This document shows positions 36,590-46,859 of a stretch of 64,000 bases of DNA, piece after piece. Source of the DNA: an uncultured Treponema sp. (GTDB lineage Bacteria > Spirochaetota > Spirochaetia > Treponematales > Treponemataceae); the NCBI GenBank assembly GCA_945877425.1, contig CAMCRZ010000003.1, positions 1-64,000 on the forward strand, in the 5' to 3' direction. The number at the start of each line of letters is the position of its first letter. The stretch's first letter is position 1. Position numbers and translations under genes: made by a program. The notes under the pieces are model-generated. The model searched no databases and was not told the origin of the DNA. It saw only the letters and a program-made list of their open reading frames with translations.

Positions 36590-39500
36590 ATGAAAGCAAA
36601 GATTAAGACATTATTTGCAATGGCAGCTGTAATTTCAATGCTTTTTGCTTCATGTAAAAGTTCTGAAGATTAGTCTTCAACGCCACAACCAAAACCAAAG
36701 CTTGAACTTTCAGGCGAAGGTTTAACATTGGTAAGCGAAGGAGTATACGCTTACAACTTTTGCAGTGATTGGATTCCTGGAAAAAGTCCTACAGTTGAAA
36801 TTTCTGCAAATGTAGTAAATGCAACAGTTCAGAGAATCTCTTTTAAAAATCTTACGGAAGATAAGCCGGTCAGCCTTAAATCTTCAAGTTTTAAAGAATC
36901 TGTTGGAAAAGCAAAATACGGCATTGCCAGTTCAGGCGAATGTACCGCAAAAGTAGAAGCAACTCTTGAAGACGGCACTGCATTAACTGCTGAAATCAAC
37001 TTTAGCGTAGGTGCAATGCTAGAACCAGATTCATCTTATGCAGTTTCTATTTCAGAAGTTAAAGATGCAGATATTACAGACAGCACCGTAACTTTAACAT
37101 GGACAGTTTCGGACACTTTGGCAGAAATTGCTCCAGAAAATCTTTCAGAGCGATATAACATTATACCGGGAACAATCAGTTCTATTAAGGAAAACGAAGA
37201 TAAATCCGTAACAGCAGTTATTTCTAACCTTGAAGCAGCAACAGATTATACTTTTACCGTTTATCAATACGTAACAGTTGACGGTCTTGATTCTTATGGT
37301 AAGTCAGAAATTCCTGCAACAACTCATGAAGACGAAACACCACCTGCAGTACCTACACAATTTACAGCTAAAGCAGCAACCGAAGATTCCATTACAATTC
37401 AGTGGATAAATCCTTCTGATAGCGACCTTAAATATATTAACCTTGATGTATCTGGAACATACACTAAAGATGGTGAGCAAACTCCAGTTAGCGTTACTAA
37501 GCAAATCGAAATTTCATCTGACAAAATAGGCAGACTGTATACATACAAAATTGAAGGACTTCCTAGATTAAAAACTGCTGTAGAGTATACAATTAAAATT
37601 AACGCAGAAGATGGCAATGAAAATAAATCAACTGACGCTTCAATAGTTGCTTCAACAGTAGCAGACGTAGTTGCTCCTTCAGCACCTGTAGTTAAGAGTC
37701 AAAAAGTAAGGGACACTTCAGTAGAATTTACATTTGACAAAGTTGACTCTGATGCTGCATCAATAAAAGTTTCAGGCTCTCTTCAAGGTTCATTTAATTA
37801 TACAGACGGAATTTCAACAGTTTCGTTTACAAGTCTTACAAAAGATACAGTCTACAATTTATCATTCTCTGTTGAAGATGAAGCCGGAAATGTATCGGAA
37901 GCACTGGAACTTTCTGTTACTGCAAAAAATCCTGAAGTATCAGATATAACCGCTCAAGCCGGATACACAGGTCAGATTGTTGTTTCATGGACAAAACCTA
38001 AGGAACAAGGTCTTAAATATGCAGTAAAGGCAACTCACGCAAGTTATAAAGAGAAAAATACTCCATCGGTAACAGATGTAGCTCAACTTGCCGTAAGCGG
38101 ACTTGAAACAGGTACTCAATATAATGTAAGCGTTATTGTTTATGACGGTGACACTAAACTTTCTGAATGTGCTGCAACTAATGTGCCTTTAACACGAGTT
38201 GTATTGTATCAGCTTAAATCTGGAGCAAACGAAAGAATGATTCACCCTGCAATCCGCCAGCCAACATACAGTTTATCTTATGTAACAGCAGACGGATATC
38301 AGGTTGTAGCTTCTGATCATGATAATAAATCAGATGGTCCTGACTTTGACCGTGCAAATTCACTTTACAACTACTGGGTTGTAATGCCTGGACTTTCAGA
38401 CCCAACTGATTCAGAAAAATTCTCTCTTGTAGCTTCTGCACCAGAAAAAAGCGGTAATAGCGTAACAAATCCAACATATTCTGGATTGTATGCTGTATTT
38501 GATGTTGCAAACCAATACGTTATTCCATCAGGTTCTGTAAGTTCTGGAGTAAGCGGCGTTAATTCCGTTCAAAACAAACTCATTGTAAAGACTTTATCAG
38601 ATCTTTCTGAAAACGACTTTGCAAATGCAACTTTCACTAAAACAGAAAATGTAAGCGACAAAGATCCAACTGGTAAAAACGACTCTCCTGCTTATAAGCC
38701 TTATGCGTTGTTTAAAAGTGACAGCGGACTTTACTTTACACAAGAATGTAAAATCATATGCGGTAAGTCATCAAGTACAACATCAAATGAAGGCATAGTT
38801 GCTCGCCAGGAATTCTTTTATGAGGAATTCATGAACTTTGACTACATACCTCCTGCTCCAGTAACAAATGCACAATATACAGACCTTCAGGCAGAATCTG
38901 TAACTTTAACTTGGGAAAATCCTTCTGATGAAGACTTTGATGGTGTTGTAATTACTTACGGCTCAAACACTGTTCTGGTTGGTAAAACAGAAACTTCAAA
39001 GACATTTACAGGGCTTTCTTCCAATACATCATATACTTTTGAAATCCGTGCAAAAGACAAAGCCAACAACCTTTCTTCTGTAGTTTCTATAGATGCAACA
39101 ACACTTACTTCTCCAAAAGCAACAAGTGTTAAAGCTGCAAACTTTTCTACAGGCACAATTCTTGTAACATGGACTGATGCATCAAATCCTAACGTTACAG
39201 GCTATGAAGTTTATATTGATGATACACTTGCACAAACAGTTAATACCGGAGTAGAAAAGTGCTACATTACTGGAAAAACTGTCGGACAAACTTACAGCAT
39301 AAAAATTAAATCTCTTGGTGTAGACAATCAAGAAACAGATGCCGTTTCTATAACTGCAGCAGAAAGATTTGTAAGAGTTTTAGGTCAAAGCGGAAGATAT
39401 TTACTTGATGCAAATATAGTTGATTCAACTAAATACGGTTCATTCTGGGCAAATCTAAATCAAACAGCAACTGCCGCTTACGATTCTTCTTCTGTATGGA

Positions 39501-41041
39501 TTGTATATCCTGGAACAGGTGATTATGCTGATAACCCTCTTGCATTCAGACTTAAAAACTATGCAGCAGACCTTTGGTTAATGCGCGACTCTAATACAAC
39601 TCATACTTTAAGTTCAAGCGGTTCACCTGTTGGCGGTATCAACTCCGACAATAACACTACAATTGCAATTGTTGCAGAAGAATCAAAAGCCAGTACTTTC
39701 ACAATAGAAGATGCTGTTTCTGGAAATTCAGACTACTTTAGTGCTCGTTACACAGCTGACGACACCTATTACTTACTTGATTGGTGGCAGCAAGGTTCTA
39801 TTAGAGCTCATGGCACAGGAAATGATCTTCAGTATGCATGCATTAAGTTTGAAGATGTAGAAAAGCCTGAACTTCCAGCATTTACCGTTTCTAACCTTAC
39901 AGCAACACCAAAGAAAACTGAAATAACTCTTAATTGGGATAATCCGGATGGTGTTAGGTATGTAGTAATTGAAGAAGCTACAACTGGAAACAGCATAAAA
40001 ACTTCTGAAACAAGTGCAACATTTACAGAACTTACTTTGGGAACAAGTTATGAGTTTACACTTACTGCATACGACGAATACGGCAAAAAATCATCTGCAA
40101 GTAAAACCATAAATACATCAACCGCTGACAAAGTTGACTATCCTATGTGTGCCACTGCTGTTACAAAATATACAGAACAGGTTGTTGTAACTTGGATAGA
40201 TGCAGATTATGGAAGCGACTATGTTTACACTGTAACTTTGTCTTCAGATGGTAAAGCTGACATTGTAAAAAGCAATATTGCCCAAGGAACACAGCAGGCT
40301 GTATTTACAGGTCTTGAAGTTGGAACAGAATACACTGTTACAGTTAAGTCTGATAAGTCTGAAGAAACAACTACAACAAAAGTAACTCCAAAAATAGTAC
40401 TTTGGAAAATTGCAAATACATTTGAAGTTGACAAAAACGGTGTATACAAAGCTTTATTCGGTGTAAATAAAGCAGGAAGTGCAACAGGACAGCGCTTTGT
40501 TCAGACGGCAGACTGGGATGACATTACTTTTGATGCATGGATTGTAAGACCAAGTTTAAGTGCTCCGGAAGATTCTGATCAGTTCAGCCTTGAAATGTCT
40601 ACTGATGACGTTCAGAAAACTGGTCTTTATATGGCTATGGCTACGAATTCCAAAATTACCTACGTTGATGATGGTCGTGTTACTAAAGGTTGGAGTTGGA
40701 ACTATAGTAATAGTGAAGATGCACACTTCTGGGTATTGCCTCCTGCTACAGTAGAAAGTAGTATGGAAAGCCTTTCCTATGCAAGTTTTGAATGGGCAGA
40801 AGACAGCACATGCGGCACTTCAACAAACAAAGACTCTTTCGGAAAATGGATGTGTCTTAAAGTAGCTCCTGGAACTGAAAATGAGCATTACGTATATGAC
40901 GCTTCTCTTGTCCTTAGTGCTAAAGCATCTACAGAGGTTAGCAGCGGAGATTACGCCTTTGCATACAAAGAAACACTTTATACTACATACGGAAACGCTC
41001 TTTCAGAAGAAGAAATAGCATCCGTATCTGCTGCTAAATAA
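36590..41041 (+). pseudogene. Fibronectin type III multidomain lipoprotein with in-frame amber codon
   Basis: The gene starts at 36590 behind AGGAGG with a signal peptide and lipobox Cys22 (LFASC-KSSED). Codon 28, six codons past the lipid-anchored Cys, is TAG (36671-36673). The same frame then stays open for 1456 codons with normal coding character. Eight FN3-like repeats are arranged as 4-A-2-B-2-C, where A, B and C are related modules of 110-200 residues with a common WIVxPxLSxPxDSxxFSL-type core in A and C. They may be beta-trefoil or lectin-like. A TTG at 36728 with GAAGG upstream could start an unexported version. Otherwise the gene is freshly inactivated, read through, or mis-sequenced. 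No catalytic motif seen. Confidence 0.75.
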
Positions 41042-41069
41042 TTGTACTTGAACAAACATTCATAACAAT

Positions 41070-41124
41070 GGCTGTCTTAGCAAATGCTCCTGAAAAAGCA
41101 ACAAAGTTAAGGCAGCCTTTTTTT
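41070..41124 (+). terminator. Terminator of the FN3 gene
   Basis: GGCTGTCTTA (41070-41079) and TAAGGCAGCC (41108-41117) pair at 9 of 10 positions around a 28-base loop, followed by a run of seven T. It lies 28 bp after the FN3 stop codon. Confidence 0.75.
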
Positions 41125-41242
41125 ACAGACAATGCAAAAAACTATTCAACTGCAAGTTGAATGAAATGCCTGCAATATTCTTTTATATTATAATCATACA
41201 GATTGTGGTAAAATCATCGTTAAGATAAAAAGAGGTAAGAAT

Positions 41243-41360
41243 ATGGCAGACGAAACAACTTTTTATGGAAGCTACAGGAAAAAAAATCCGCAGCATTATG
41301 AATGAACAAGGCATAACTCCAACAGAAATACAAAACATTTGCGGACTTAGTTCATTTTAG
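41243..41360 (+). pseudogene. Truncated helix-turn-helix regulator fragment
   Basis: An ATG at 41243 with an upstream AGAGGTAAG starts MADETTF; a T5 run then breaks the frame. In the next frame, beginning ATG at 41265, 31 codons read METGK-like and KIRSIMNEQGITPTEIQNIC, ending LSSF. This is the start of a small XRE-type HTH domain, which normally continues with a recognition helix. It is cut off where the 3' end of a cysteine-synthase-like gene on the opposite strand begins. The remainder is missing, so the gene is dead. Confidence 0.65.
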
Positions 41361-42048
41361 TGGAAAGATATTTGAATCCGTTGTCTGCAAGAATTACCAC
41401 AATGTTCTTTCCTTTGGCTTCGTCTCTTTTTGCAATTTGAGTTGCCGTCCACAAAGCTGCTCCTGCCGACTGCCCTACAAAAAAGCCTTCGGTTGCTACA
41501 AGTTTTCTTGCCACATCGTATGCGTCTTCTGCAATAACGTCGAAACATTCGTCCCAGGTTGTATCAAAGACAGTGAACAATGGCGGATAATTCTGCTTTG
41601 GAACACCGTTGAAATTCAAGACACCATCGATTGTATTTCTTTCCGGGAAGTTTGGATTTTTCTTTGACTGTTCTGCAGGCTGTGCACCGATGATTTTTAC
41701 ATCAGGATTTTTTTCCCTAAAATACTTTGCAAGCCCGCTTAATGTTCCTCCTGTGCCCACAAGCTGAACTACATAATCAACTTTTCCGCCTGTTGCTTCC
41801 CAAATTTCAGGACCGGTAGTTTTTACATGTGCCAGTGAATTGTTTATGTCTCCGGCCTGATTTAAATAATACCAGCCGTTTTCCCTGGCAAAATTTTTAA
41901 GCACCTTGTCCAGTCCTTCCATTGAAAGTCCGTTTTTTAAAAGTTCAGGAAATCCGGGAACATCTGTCACTTGTAAAAGTGTTGCACCTAACGCTTTTAA
42001 TTCTGTTATTGAATCATAAAGTTTTGCCCGGATTTGCCTTGGAAAAAA
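41347..42048 (-). pseudogene. Headless cysteine synthase / cystathionine beta-synthase-like gene (PLP fold type II)
   Basis: About 234 codons of the C-terminal part of a PLP-dependent cysteine-synthase-family enzyme. Recognisable parts are YLNQAGDINNSLAHVKTTGPEIW, the glycine-rich phosphate-binding VGTGGTLSGLAKYF, and SAGAALWTA. The reading frame is open upstream to a TGA at 42051, so the N-terminal third with the catalytic Lys and substrate-binding loop is absent. An internal ATG at 41970 would only make a fragment. The 3' end reads STKMN where family members usually end STALF, because it runs into the truncated HTH gene. Both ends were lost by recombination or deletion. Confidence 0.8.
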
Positions 42049-42064
42049 TCACTTACAAATTAGT

Positions 42065-42093
42065 TTGCGATATTGATTTTCACATGATATAAT
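42065..42093 (+). promoter_or_regulatory. Leaderless promoter with extended -10
   Basis: TTGCGA (42065-42070), a 17-nt spacer, TGATATAAT with the -10 at 42088-42093, then six bases and the ATG at 42100. There is no Shine-Dalgarno. This is one of the cleanest examples of the arrangement in the window. Confidence 0.7.
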
Positions 42094-42099
42094 TTTCCC

Positions 42100-43812
42100 A
42101 TGAGTGATGAAATTGACCCAAGCATTGCCGCTTTACTTTCAGAAACAGAAGACAGTCTCCCGGACACTTCCCGAAGCAAACCTGTACAAACCCAAGAAAA
42201 ACCTGTAGCACCTTCGTTTCAGTTTAATTATGAAGCCGAAATGAAAAAGCAAAAAGATGCTATGTTAAATATCCCAAAAGGAAATTCTGCTTCCCTTTCA
42301 ATTCATGAGCCGGATTTAAGCAGAAAAGGTTTTTGTGAAATTACAAAATTCTGGGAAGATGAGCCTAATCCTGTTTTTGACGATAAGAATTACTATAAAA
42401 CATGCCTTTCCGGAGAAGATTCAAGCGCACAGAGTTTTCATCAGCTTTTAGCAAAATATTTAAATTGTACAGACAAAAAAGACCGCACTGTTTACCGCCA
42501 GCAGATGGTTTCTTCTTACTGGAATTTTATACGCAGTGTTTCACTTAAAATAGCAAATCCAAATGTGCCGTTGTGCAAAAAACTTGCCATGCGTTACGGT
42601 GTAGTTTTACCTTCGCTTTTTACGCCTGAACAAAAAGTATTTTTTTCTAAAGCAATTCTAAAAAACACCTACAATGAACCTATTCTTTACATGGACGAAT
42701 GGATTACAGAAATTGCAACTGGCAGAATGAAATTAAGTACAACTGATGAAGTAAAAACTTCTTCAAGAGGACCGGCTGCAGAACAACAAAGGCTTCTTGC
42801 TCTTAAGAGTAAAAATACAGGAAAGCTTCAAAGTGTAGAAAATCTTGTTACAGCAAAAGAAAATGAGCGTTTAAATCTTGAACTTGAAGTAAATGAACGC
42901 ATTAAAATGCTTTTTGACCATCCAGATTACATTGGACTTGAACCCCACAAACAGTCTTACAGTGAAATACAGCGTAAACTTTTTGGAGAAATTACCCAGA
43001 GATTTCATGCACTTCAAAAAGTGGACAGAGAACTTTCCAATTCACTGCATGAACTTATGGAAGCAAAAAGCATTGCAGACACATTGGAATCTAAAGCATC
43101 ACAAATTGTAGAAGAAGTAAATGTCGGAAAAGAAGATATTCTTAGTGAAATGACAACTTTACGCCAGATGGCAAAAATGACTTGCGGACGTCAGGGAAAT
43201 CAGTTTCCGATTTTTACGAGAGAATTTTTCCACTGTATAGATAAATTTACCGGTTTTAGAGAAAACGTTATCCGTGAACTTAAGTGGATTGAATCGCTTG
43301 ACCCTGGATGTTTCTGCCGTATTCACAAAAATATTCCGCATAGAATTGTTCCGTATACGCTTCTTGTTCCTACTTACGGTGATTCGGGATTTTGCTGGGA
43401 ACCATTTGACCGTTACAACAGAATTACAAGCCGTGGAAGAATAGTTATTCCTATGTATCCTCGTGATTTAAGGACAGCATGTTTAACCGCAGTTGCAGAT
43501 TTAAGGTGGCAGGTTGCAAAAGAAAAAGCAAGCTTTGACTGGATGACGGAAGGACTTACTGGACATTATTATCAATATCTTGAAGAACACAAGATGAAAG
43601 GCGACATTAAGAAGTTCTTTATTGACGATTACATTTTGTGGATGACAATGGAAAGCAACGGAACACAAAAGCTGGAAAAAGAAGTTCGTGCTATTTTCTG
43701 GAGATATACGCCGTTTCCTCAGGAACTTAAAGATCAGCTTAAAAAGCGAAGTCTTGTTTACCAGGAACTTTATCAGCGTGATATTAACAGAAGCTTAAGC
43801 GACGGCTATTGA
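42100..43812 (+). CDS. Conserved-looking 570-aa cytosolic protein of unknown function
   Basis: I do not recognise this protein. It has no signal peptide or membrane segment. The first 60 residues are polar and probably disordered (EDSLPDTSRSKPVQTQEKP). The central part, about 230-370, is strongly helical with heptad-like character (coiled coil). The C-terminal 200 residues are aromatic-rich and well ordered, with CFCRIHKNIPHRIVPYTLLV, YGDSGFCWEPFDRYN and LRWQVAKEKASFDW as possible core segments. It starts at a leaderless-type promoter and ends in a terminator shared with convergent putP. It may be a treponeme-specific structural or scaffold protein; this is a guess. Confidence 0.75.
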   Translation: MSDEIDPSIAALLSETEDSLPDTSRSKPVQTQEKPVAPSFQFNYEAEMKKQKDAMLNIPKGNSASLSIHEPDLSRKGFCEITKFWEDEPNPVFDDKNYYKTCLSGEDSSAQSFHQLLAKYLNCTDKKDRTVYRQQMVSSYWNFIRSVSLKIANPNVPLCKKLAMRYGVVLPSLFTPEQKVFFSKAILKNTYNEPILYMDEWITEIATGRMKLSTTDEVKTSSRGPAAEQQRLLALKSKNTGKLQSVENLVTAKENERLNLELEVNERIKMLFDHPDYIGLEPHKQSYSEIQRKLFGEITQRFHALQKVDRELSNSLHELMEAKSIADTLESKASQIVEEVNVGKEDILSEMTTLRQMAKMTCGRQGNQFPIFTREFFHCIDKFTGFRENVIRELKWIESLDPGCFCRIHKNIPHRIVPYTLLVPTYGDSGFCWEPFDRYNRITSRGRIVIPMYPRDLRTACLTAVADLRWQVAKEKASFDWMTEGLTGHYYQYLEEHKMKGDIKKFFIDDYILWMTMESNGTQKLEKEVRAIFWRYTPFPQELKDQLKKRSLVYQELYQRDINRSLSDGY

Positions 43813-43828
43813 TTTAAAACAAAAAAAT

Positions 43829-43871
43829 CCTTTCAAGTAAGTTCAGTTTTTATTCTGATTTACCTGAAAGG
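43829..43871 (-). terminator. Terminator of putP
   Basis: CCTTTCAAGTAA and TTACCTGAAAGG pair at 11 of 12 positions. On the minus strand the stem is followed by ATTTTTTTG, so it ends putP transcription; it may also stop the convergent gene. Confidence 0.75.
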
Positions 43872-43890
43872 ATGTAAAAGCCGAAGAAAA

Positions 43891-45474
43891 TCAGTCTTTC
43901 ATTGCTTTGTAAGCGTCAAATTCTTCAAGCATTTCCTTATTCTTATTTCTATCAAGCAAAGAAACAACTACACTGAAAATAAGGCACATTAAAAATCCCG
44001 GAACAATTTCATAAAGTCCAAAAATAGGATGAACTGCAGCAGGAATATAATGCCATGCAACTACTGTAATTCCTCCAAAGAGAAGTCCTGCTATTGCACC
44101 TTTATTTGTCATTTTCTTCCAGTAAAGTGCCAGAAGTACAAGCGGACCGAATGTTGCACCAAATCCTGACCATGCAAAAGAAACAAGGCTGAATATAGAA
44201 GAGTTAGGGTTCAGCGAAATAATAAGTGCAATAAGTGCAATGAGGAATACTGTAAAACGGCTTACGTTAAGAACTGTTTTTTCATCAGCATCTTTGTTGA
44301 CAATGCCTTTGTAAATGTCACGGCTAACGGCAGAAGAAGCAGCCAGCAACTGGGAATCAGCAGTAGACATAGAAGCAGCTAAAATTGCACAAAGGAAAAT
44401 TCCGGCTATAAATGCAGGATACATACTTTGCATTGTTTCGCTAAAGACAGTTTCTGCATCACCGAAATGAGTTATTCCTTCAAGAACTTTTCCTTCCATT
44501 GCAAGTTCATTTAAATCTGTTCCTAAAAGAATTCCGTGCTTAGCAAGATAAACTGTACCAAGAGTTCCAATCAAGAAAGTGCCGATGTAAGAAACAAGCA
44601 TCCAGACCATACCAATACGGCGTGCTTTTTTTACAGACTCATTTGAATCAATTCCCATAAAACGGATGATGATGTGCGGCATTCCAAAATATCCAAGTCC
44701 CCAGGCTAAAGCTGAAACTATATTCATTCCGCTGTAAGTTGAATTCCTTGAAAATGCATCTTTCATAGTGTTGCCGAAATCACCTGCTACAGCCTTAACG
44801 TCAAAAGCTTTAACTGCTTCGTAAGCCTGAGTCGGTCCGCCTAAAGAGAAAATTGCAATTCCTGCTGAAACAACGAAAGCTATGAAAATAAGTGAACCTT
44901 GAACAAAATCAGTTGTACAAACAGCTGTGTATCCGCCTGTAATTGTATAGCAAAGAATTACCACAAGACCTATTGCAAGACCTGCGTGGTAAGGAAGCCC
45001 GAACACTGAATTAAAAAGTTTGGCACAGGCAACAAATCCTGATGCAGTATAAATTGTAAAGAACAGCACAATAAATACTACAGAAAGAATTGAAATAACG
45101 TGCGACTTGTCTTTAAATCTGTTTGTGAAAAATTCAGGAATAGTAATTGAATCACCAAAAGAAATTGAACACTTGCGCAAAGGTTTTGCTACAAAAAGCC
45201 AGTTTAAATAAGTTCCGATTATTAAACCTAATGCAGTCCAGAATGTTTCTTTAATTCCGCCAAGATAACAAAGCCCCGGAAGTCCCATTAAAAGCCATGC
45301 TGAAGAATCAGAAGCTTCTGCAGAAAGAGCCGTTACCCAAGGTCCAACTTTTCTTCCGCCAATAAAAAAATCCGAAGAGCTGTTGTTTTTGCTTGCATAT
45401 CTTAAGCCAATGAAAATCATAAAGCCAAGATACAATACAAACGCAACGATTTTTGCAATGAATTGTGATGTCAC
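43891..45474 (-). CDS. putP: Sodium/proline symporter PutP (SSS family)
   Basis: A 527-residue integral membrane protein with about 13 helices, imports proline with Na+. Family motifs include FFIGGRKVGPWVTALSAEASDSSAWLLMGLPG near residue 35, TGGYTAVCTTDFVQG near 180 and CAILAASMSTADSQLLAASSAVSRDIY near 360. The start is GTG at 45474, eight bases after GGGAG. Proline is the best-supported substrate by similarity to PutP, though related sodium-solute symporters differ in ligand. It is a single-gene unit with its own terminator. Confidence 0.93.
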   Translation of the reverse strand: MTSQFIAKIVAFVLYLGFMIFIGLRYASKNNSSSDFFIGGRKVGPWVTALSAEASDSSAWLLMGLPGLCYLGGIKETFWTALGLIIGTYLNWLFVAKPLRKCSISFGDSITIPEFFTNRFKDKSHVISILSVVFIVLFFTIYTASGFVACAKLFNSVFGLPYHAGLAIGLVVILCYTITGGYTAVCTTDFVQGSLIFIAFVVSAGIAIFSLGGPTQAYEAVKAFDVKAVAGDFGNTMKDAFSRNSTYSGMNIVSALAWGLGYFGMPHIIIRFMGIDSNESVKKARRIGMVWMLVSYIGTFLIGTLGTVYLAKHGILLGTDLNELAMEGKVLEGITHFGDAETVFSETMQSMYPAFIAGIFLCAILAASMSTADSQLLAASSAVSRDIYKGIVNKDADEKTVLNVSRFTVFLIALIALIISLNPNSSIFSLVSFAWSGFGATFGPLVLLALYWKKMTNKGAIAGLLFGGITVVAWHYIPAAVHPIFGLYEIVPGFLMCLIFSVVVSLLDRNKNKEMLEEFDAYKAMKD

Positions 45475-45555
45475 TTTTTTCTCCCAAGTTAAAATGTATA
45501 TTTATGCAATTTTATCGTATGTATCTATTTGTTTCAATTACACTGATTGTTTTTT

Positions 45556-46824
45556 TTAATCTCTGCAAGTACGTCCGCCCCATTCTTTGCTGTGACGCAT
45601 TTCGTGAGCAATAGTTTCTTTAAAATCAGCTTCAGGGAAACAGTTTCGCTCTATTTGAACTGCAGTAGAATGCAGACGGTTTATACATTCACTTTTTTCT
45701 CTGTAGCCTAACTTTGATTTTTCAATAGCCTGACCTAAAATGCGTATGCTTTCGTCGTAAACTTTAACCGGCACTGGAAAAGGATGTCCGTCTTTACCAC
45801 CATGAGCAAAACTAAATCGTGCAGGATCAGAAAAGCGGCTTGGAGTACCATTTATTACTTCACTTACAAGAGTTAAAGACTGAAGCGTTCTTGGTCCGAG
45901 TCCTGGCGTTAAAAGTAAACTTTCAAAATCTTCGCTGTCACTTTCATAGGCTGTAGTTAAAACTGCACCTAAACGCTTTAAGTCAACGTCTTCTGCCCTT
46001 ACTTCGTGATGTGACGGCATAACGCAATTCTGGCTTTCGTTTTTTACTTCTACAAACTGATTTTCTTCAGGAAACAGTGAAAGCTGAGCCGGATTTTCTC
46101 TGCCAAGAGGATTTTCCAGACGGATTACGTCTTTAATTTCACGGATAAGCTTTTCAGGATTGTCTTTTGTAAGTTCCAGAATTGATTTTCTTGTAACATC
46201 TGCATTTGCTGCCGTAAGATTTAAAATCTGCCCAGAATTTTCTCCTGTAACGCCAATGTGCGGTTCATCAACAAAGCTTTTTAAGTTTTCAGAGCACCAG
46301 TGATATCGTCTTGCTGTTTTTGTGTTTACGTTCATTCCCTGCTGAACAACAGACCAGTCGCCGTCAACAGACAGAATAAAATTATGCTGATAAAGTTGAA
46401 ATCCGTCTTGAACAGCGTTGTTGTCAACTTTTGCACAAAGCTTGCTTGATTTAACTAAACTGTTTCCGTTTAAGCCTGTTTTTTCGCTATAAGAAATCAA
46501 TTCCTGTGGAGTCTGCCTTGAATACTTTCCGCGTCCGCCGCAAACGTAAAGACCCAGCTCTTTTGACCTTGCATTTATTCCTCGTTTTAAAGCGTACATT
46601 ACACTTGTAGTAATTCCGGAAGAATGCCAGTCCATTCCTAGAACTGCACCTAAAGACTGAAACCACAAAGGCGAACTTAACCGGCGCAAAACTTCTTTTC
46701 TGCCAAACTGCAAAATCAGTGCTTCAATAATTTCCGTACCAAGAGCCATCATTCTATCGGCAAGCCATCGTGGAACTGTTCCAACATGAAGAGGCAAATC
46801 TGCGTGTCCGGTCTGTTTTATCAT
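45556..46824 (-). CDS. DUF763 domain-containing protein
   Basis: A 422-residue protein matching DUF763 by its N-terminus: TGHADLPLHVGTVPRWLADRM, then LGAVLGMDWHSSGITTSV and CGGRGKYSRQTP. The C-terminal part has LTPGLGPRTLQSLTLVSEV, a helix-hairpin-helix-like stretch, and RFSDPARFSFAHGGKDGHPFPVP. DUF763 is an uncharacterised family in archaea and some bacteria; the HhH-like segment hints at DNA or RNA handling. The ATG lacks a Shine-Dalgarno and lies six bases after TATTAT on the minus strand, 22 bp downstream of the GH18 gene. Confidence 0.9.
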   Translation of the reverse strand: MIKQTGHADLPLHVGTVPRWLADRMMALGTEIIEALILQFGRKEVLRRLSSPLWFQSLGAVLGMDWHSSGITTSVMYALKRGINARSKELGLYVCGGRGKYSRQTPQELISYSEKTGLNGNSLVKSSKLCAKVDNNAVQDGFQLYQHNFILSVDGDWSVVQQGMNVNTKTARRYHWCSENLKSFVDEPHIGVTGENSGQILNLTAANADVTRKSILELTKDNPEKLIREIKDVIRLENPLGRENPAQLSLFPEENQFVEVKNESQNCVMPSHHEVRAEDVDLKRLGAVLTTAYESDSEDFESLLLTPGLGPRTLQSLTLVSEVINGTPSRFSDPARFSFAHGGKDGHPFPVPVKVYDESIRILGQAIEKSKLGYREKSECINRLHSTAVQIERNCFPEADFKETIAHEMRHSKEWGGRTCRD

Positions 46825-46830
46825 GATAAG

Positions 46831-46859
46831 ATAATAGCTTTTTTACTTACTTTATAAAA
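46831..46859 (-). promoter_or_regulatory. Possible leaderless promoter of the DUF763 gene
   Basis: TATTAT at 46831-46836 (minus strand) ends six bases before the ATG at 46824. The -35 position at 17 nt reads TTTTAT, a poor match, and lies inside the 3' end of the GH18 gene. Operon transcription from upstream is equally possible. Confidence 0.35.

Noticed and set aside
41347..41970. A complete short cysteine synthase starting at 41970
   Set aside because: It would lack the PLP lysine and the substrate-binding domain, and the homologous frame continues upstream of that ATG without a start.
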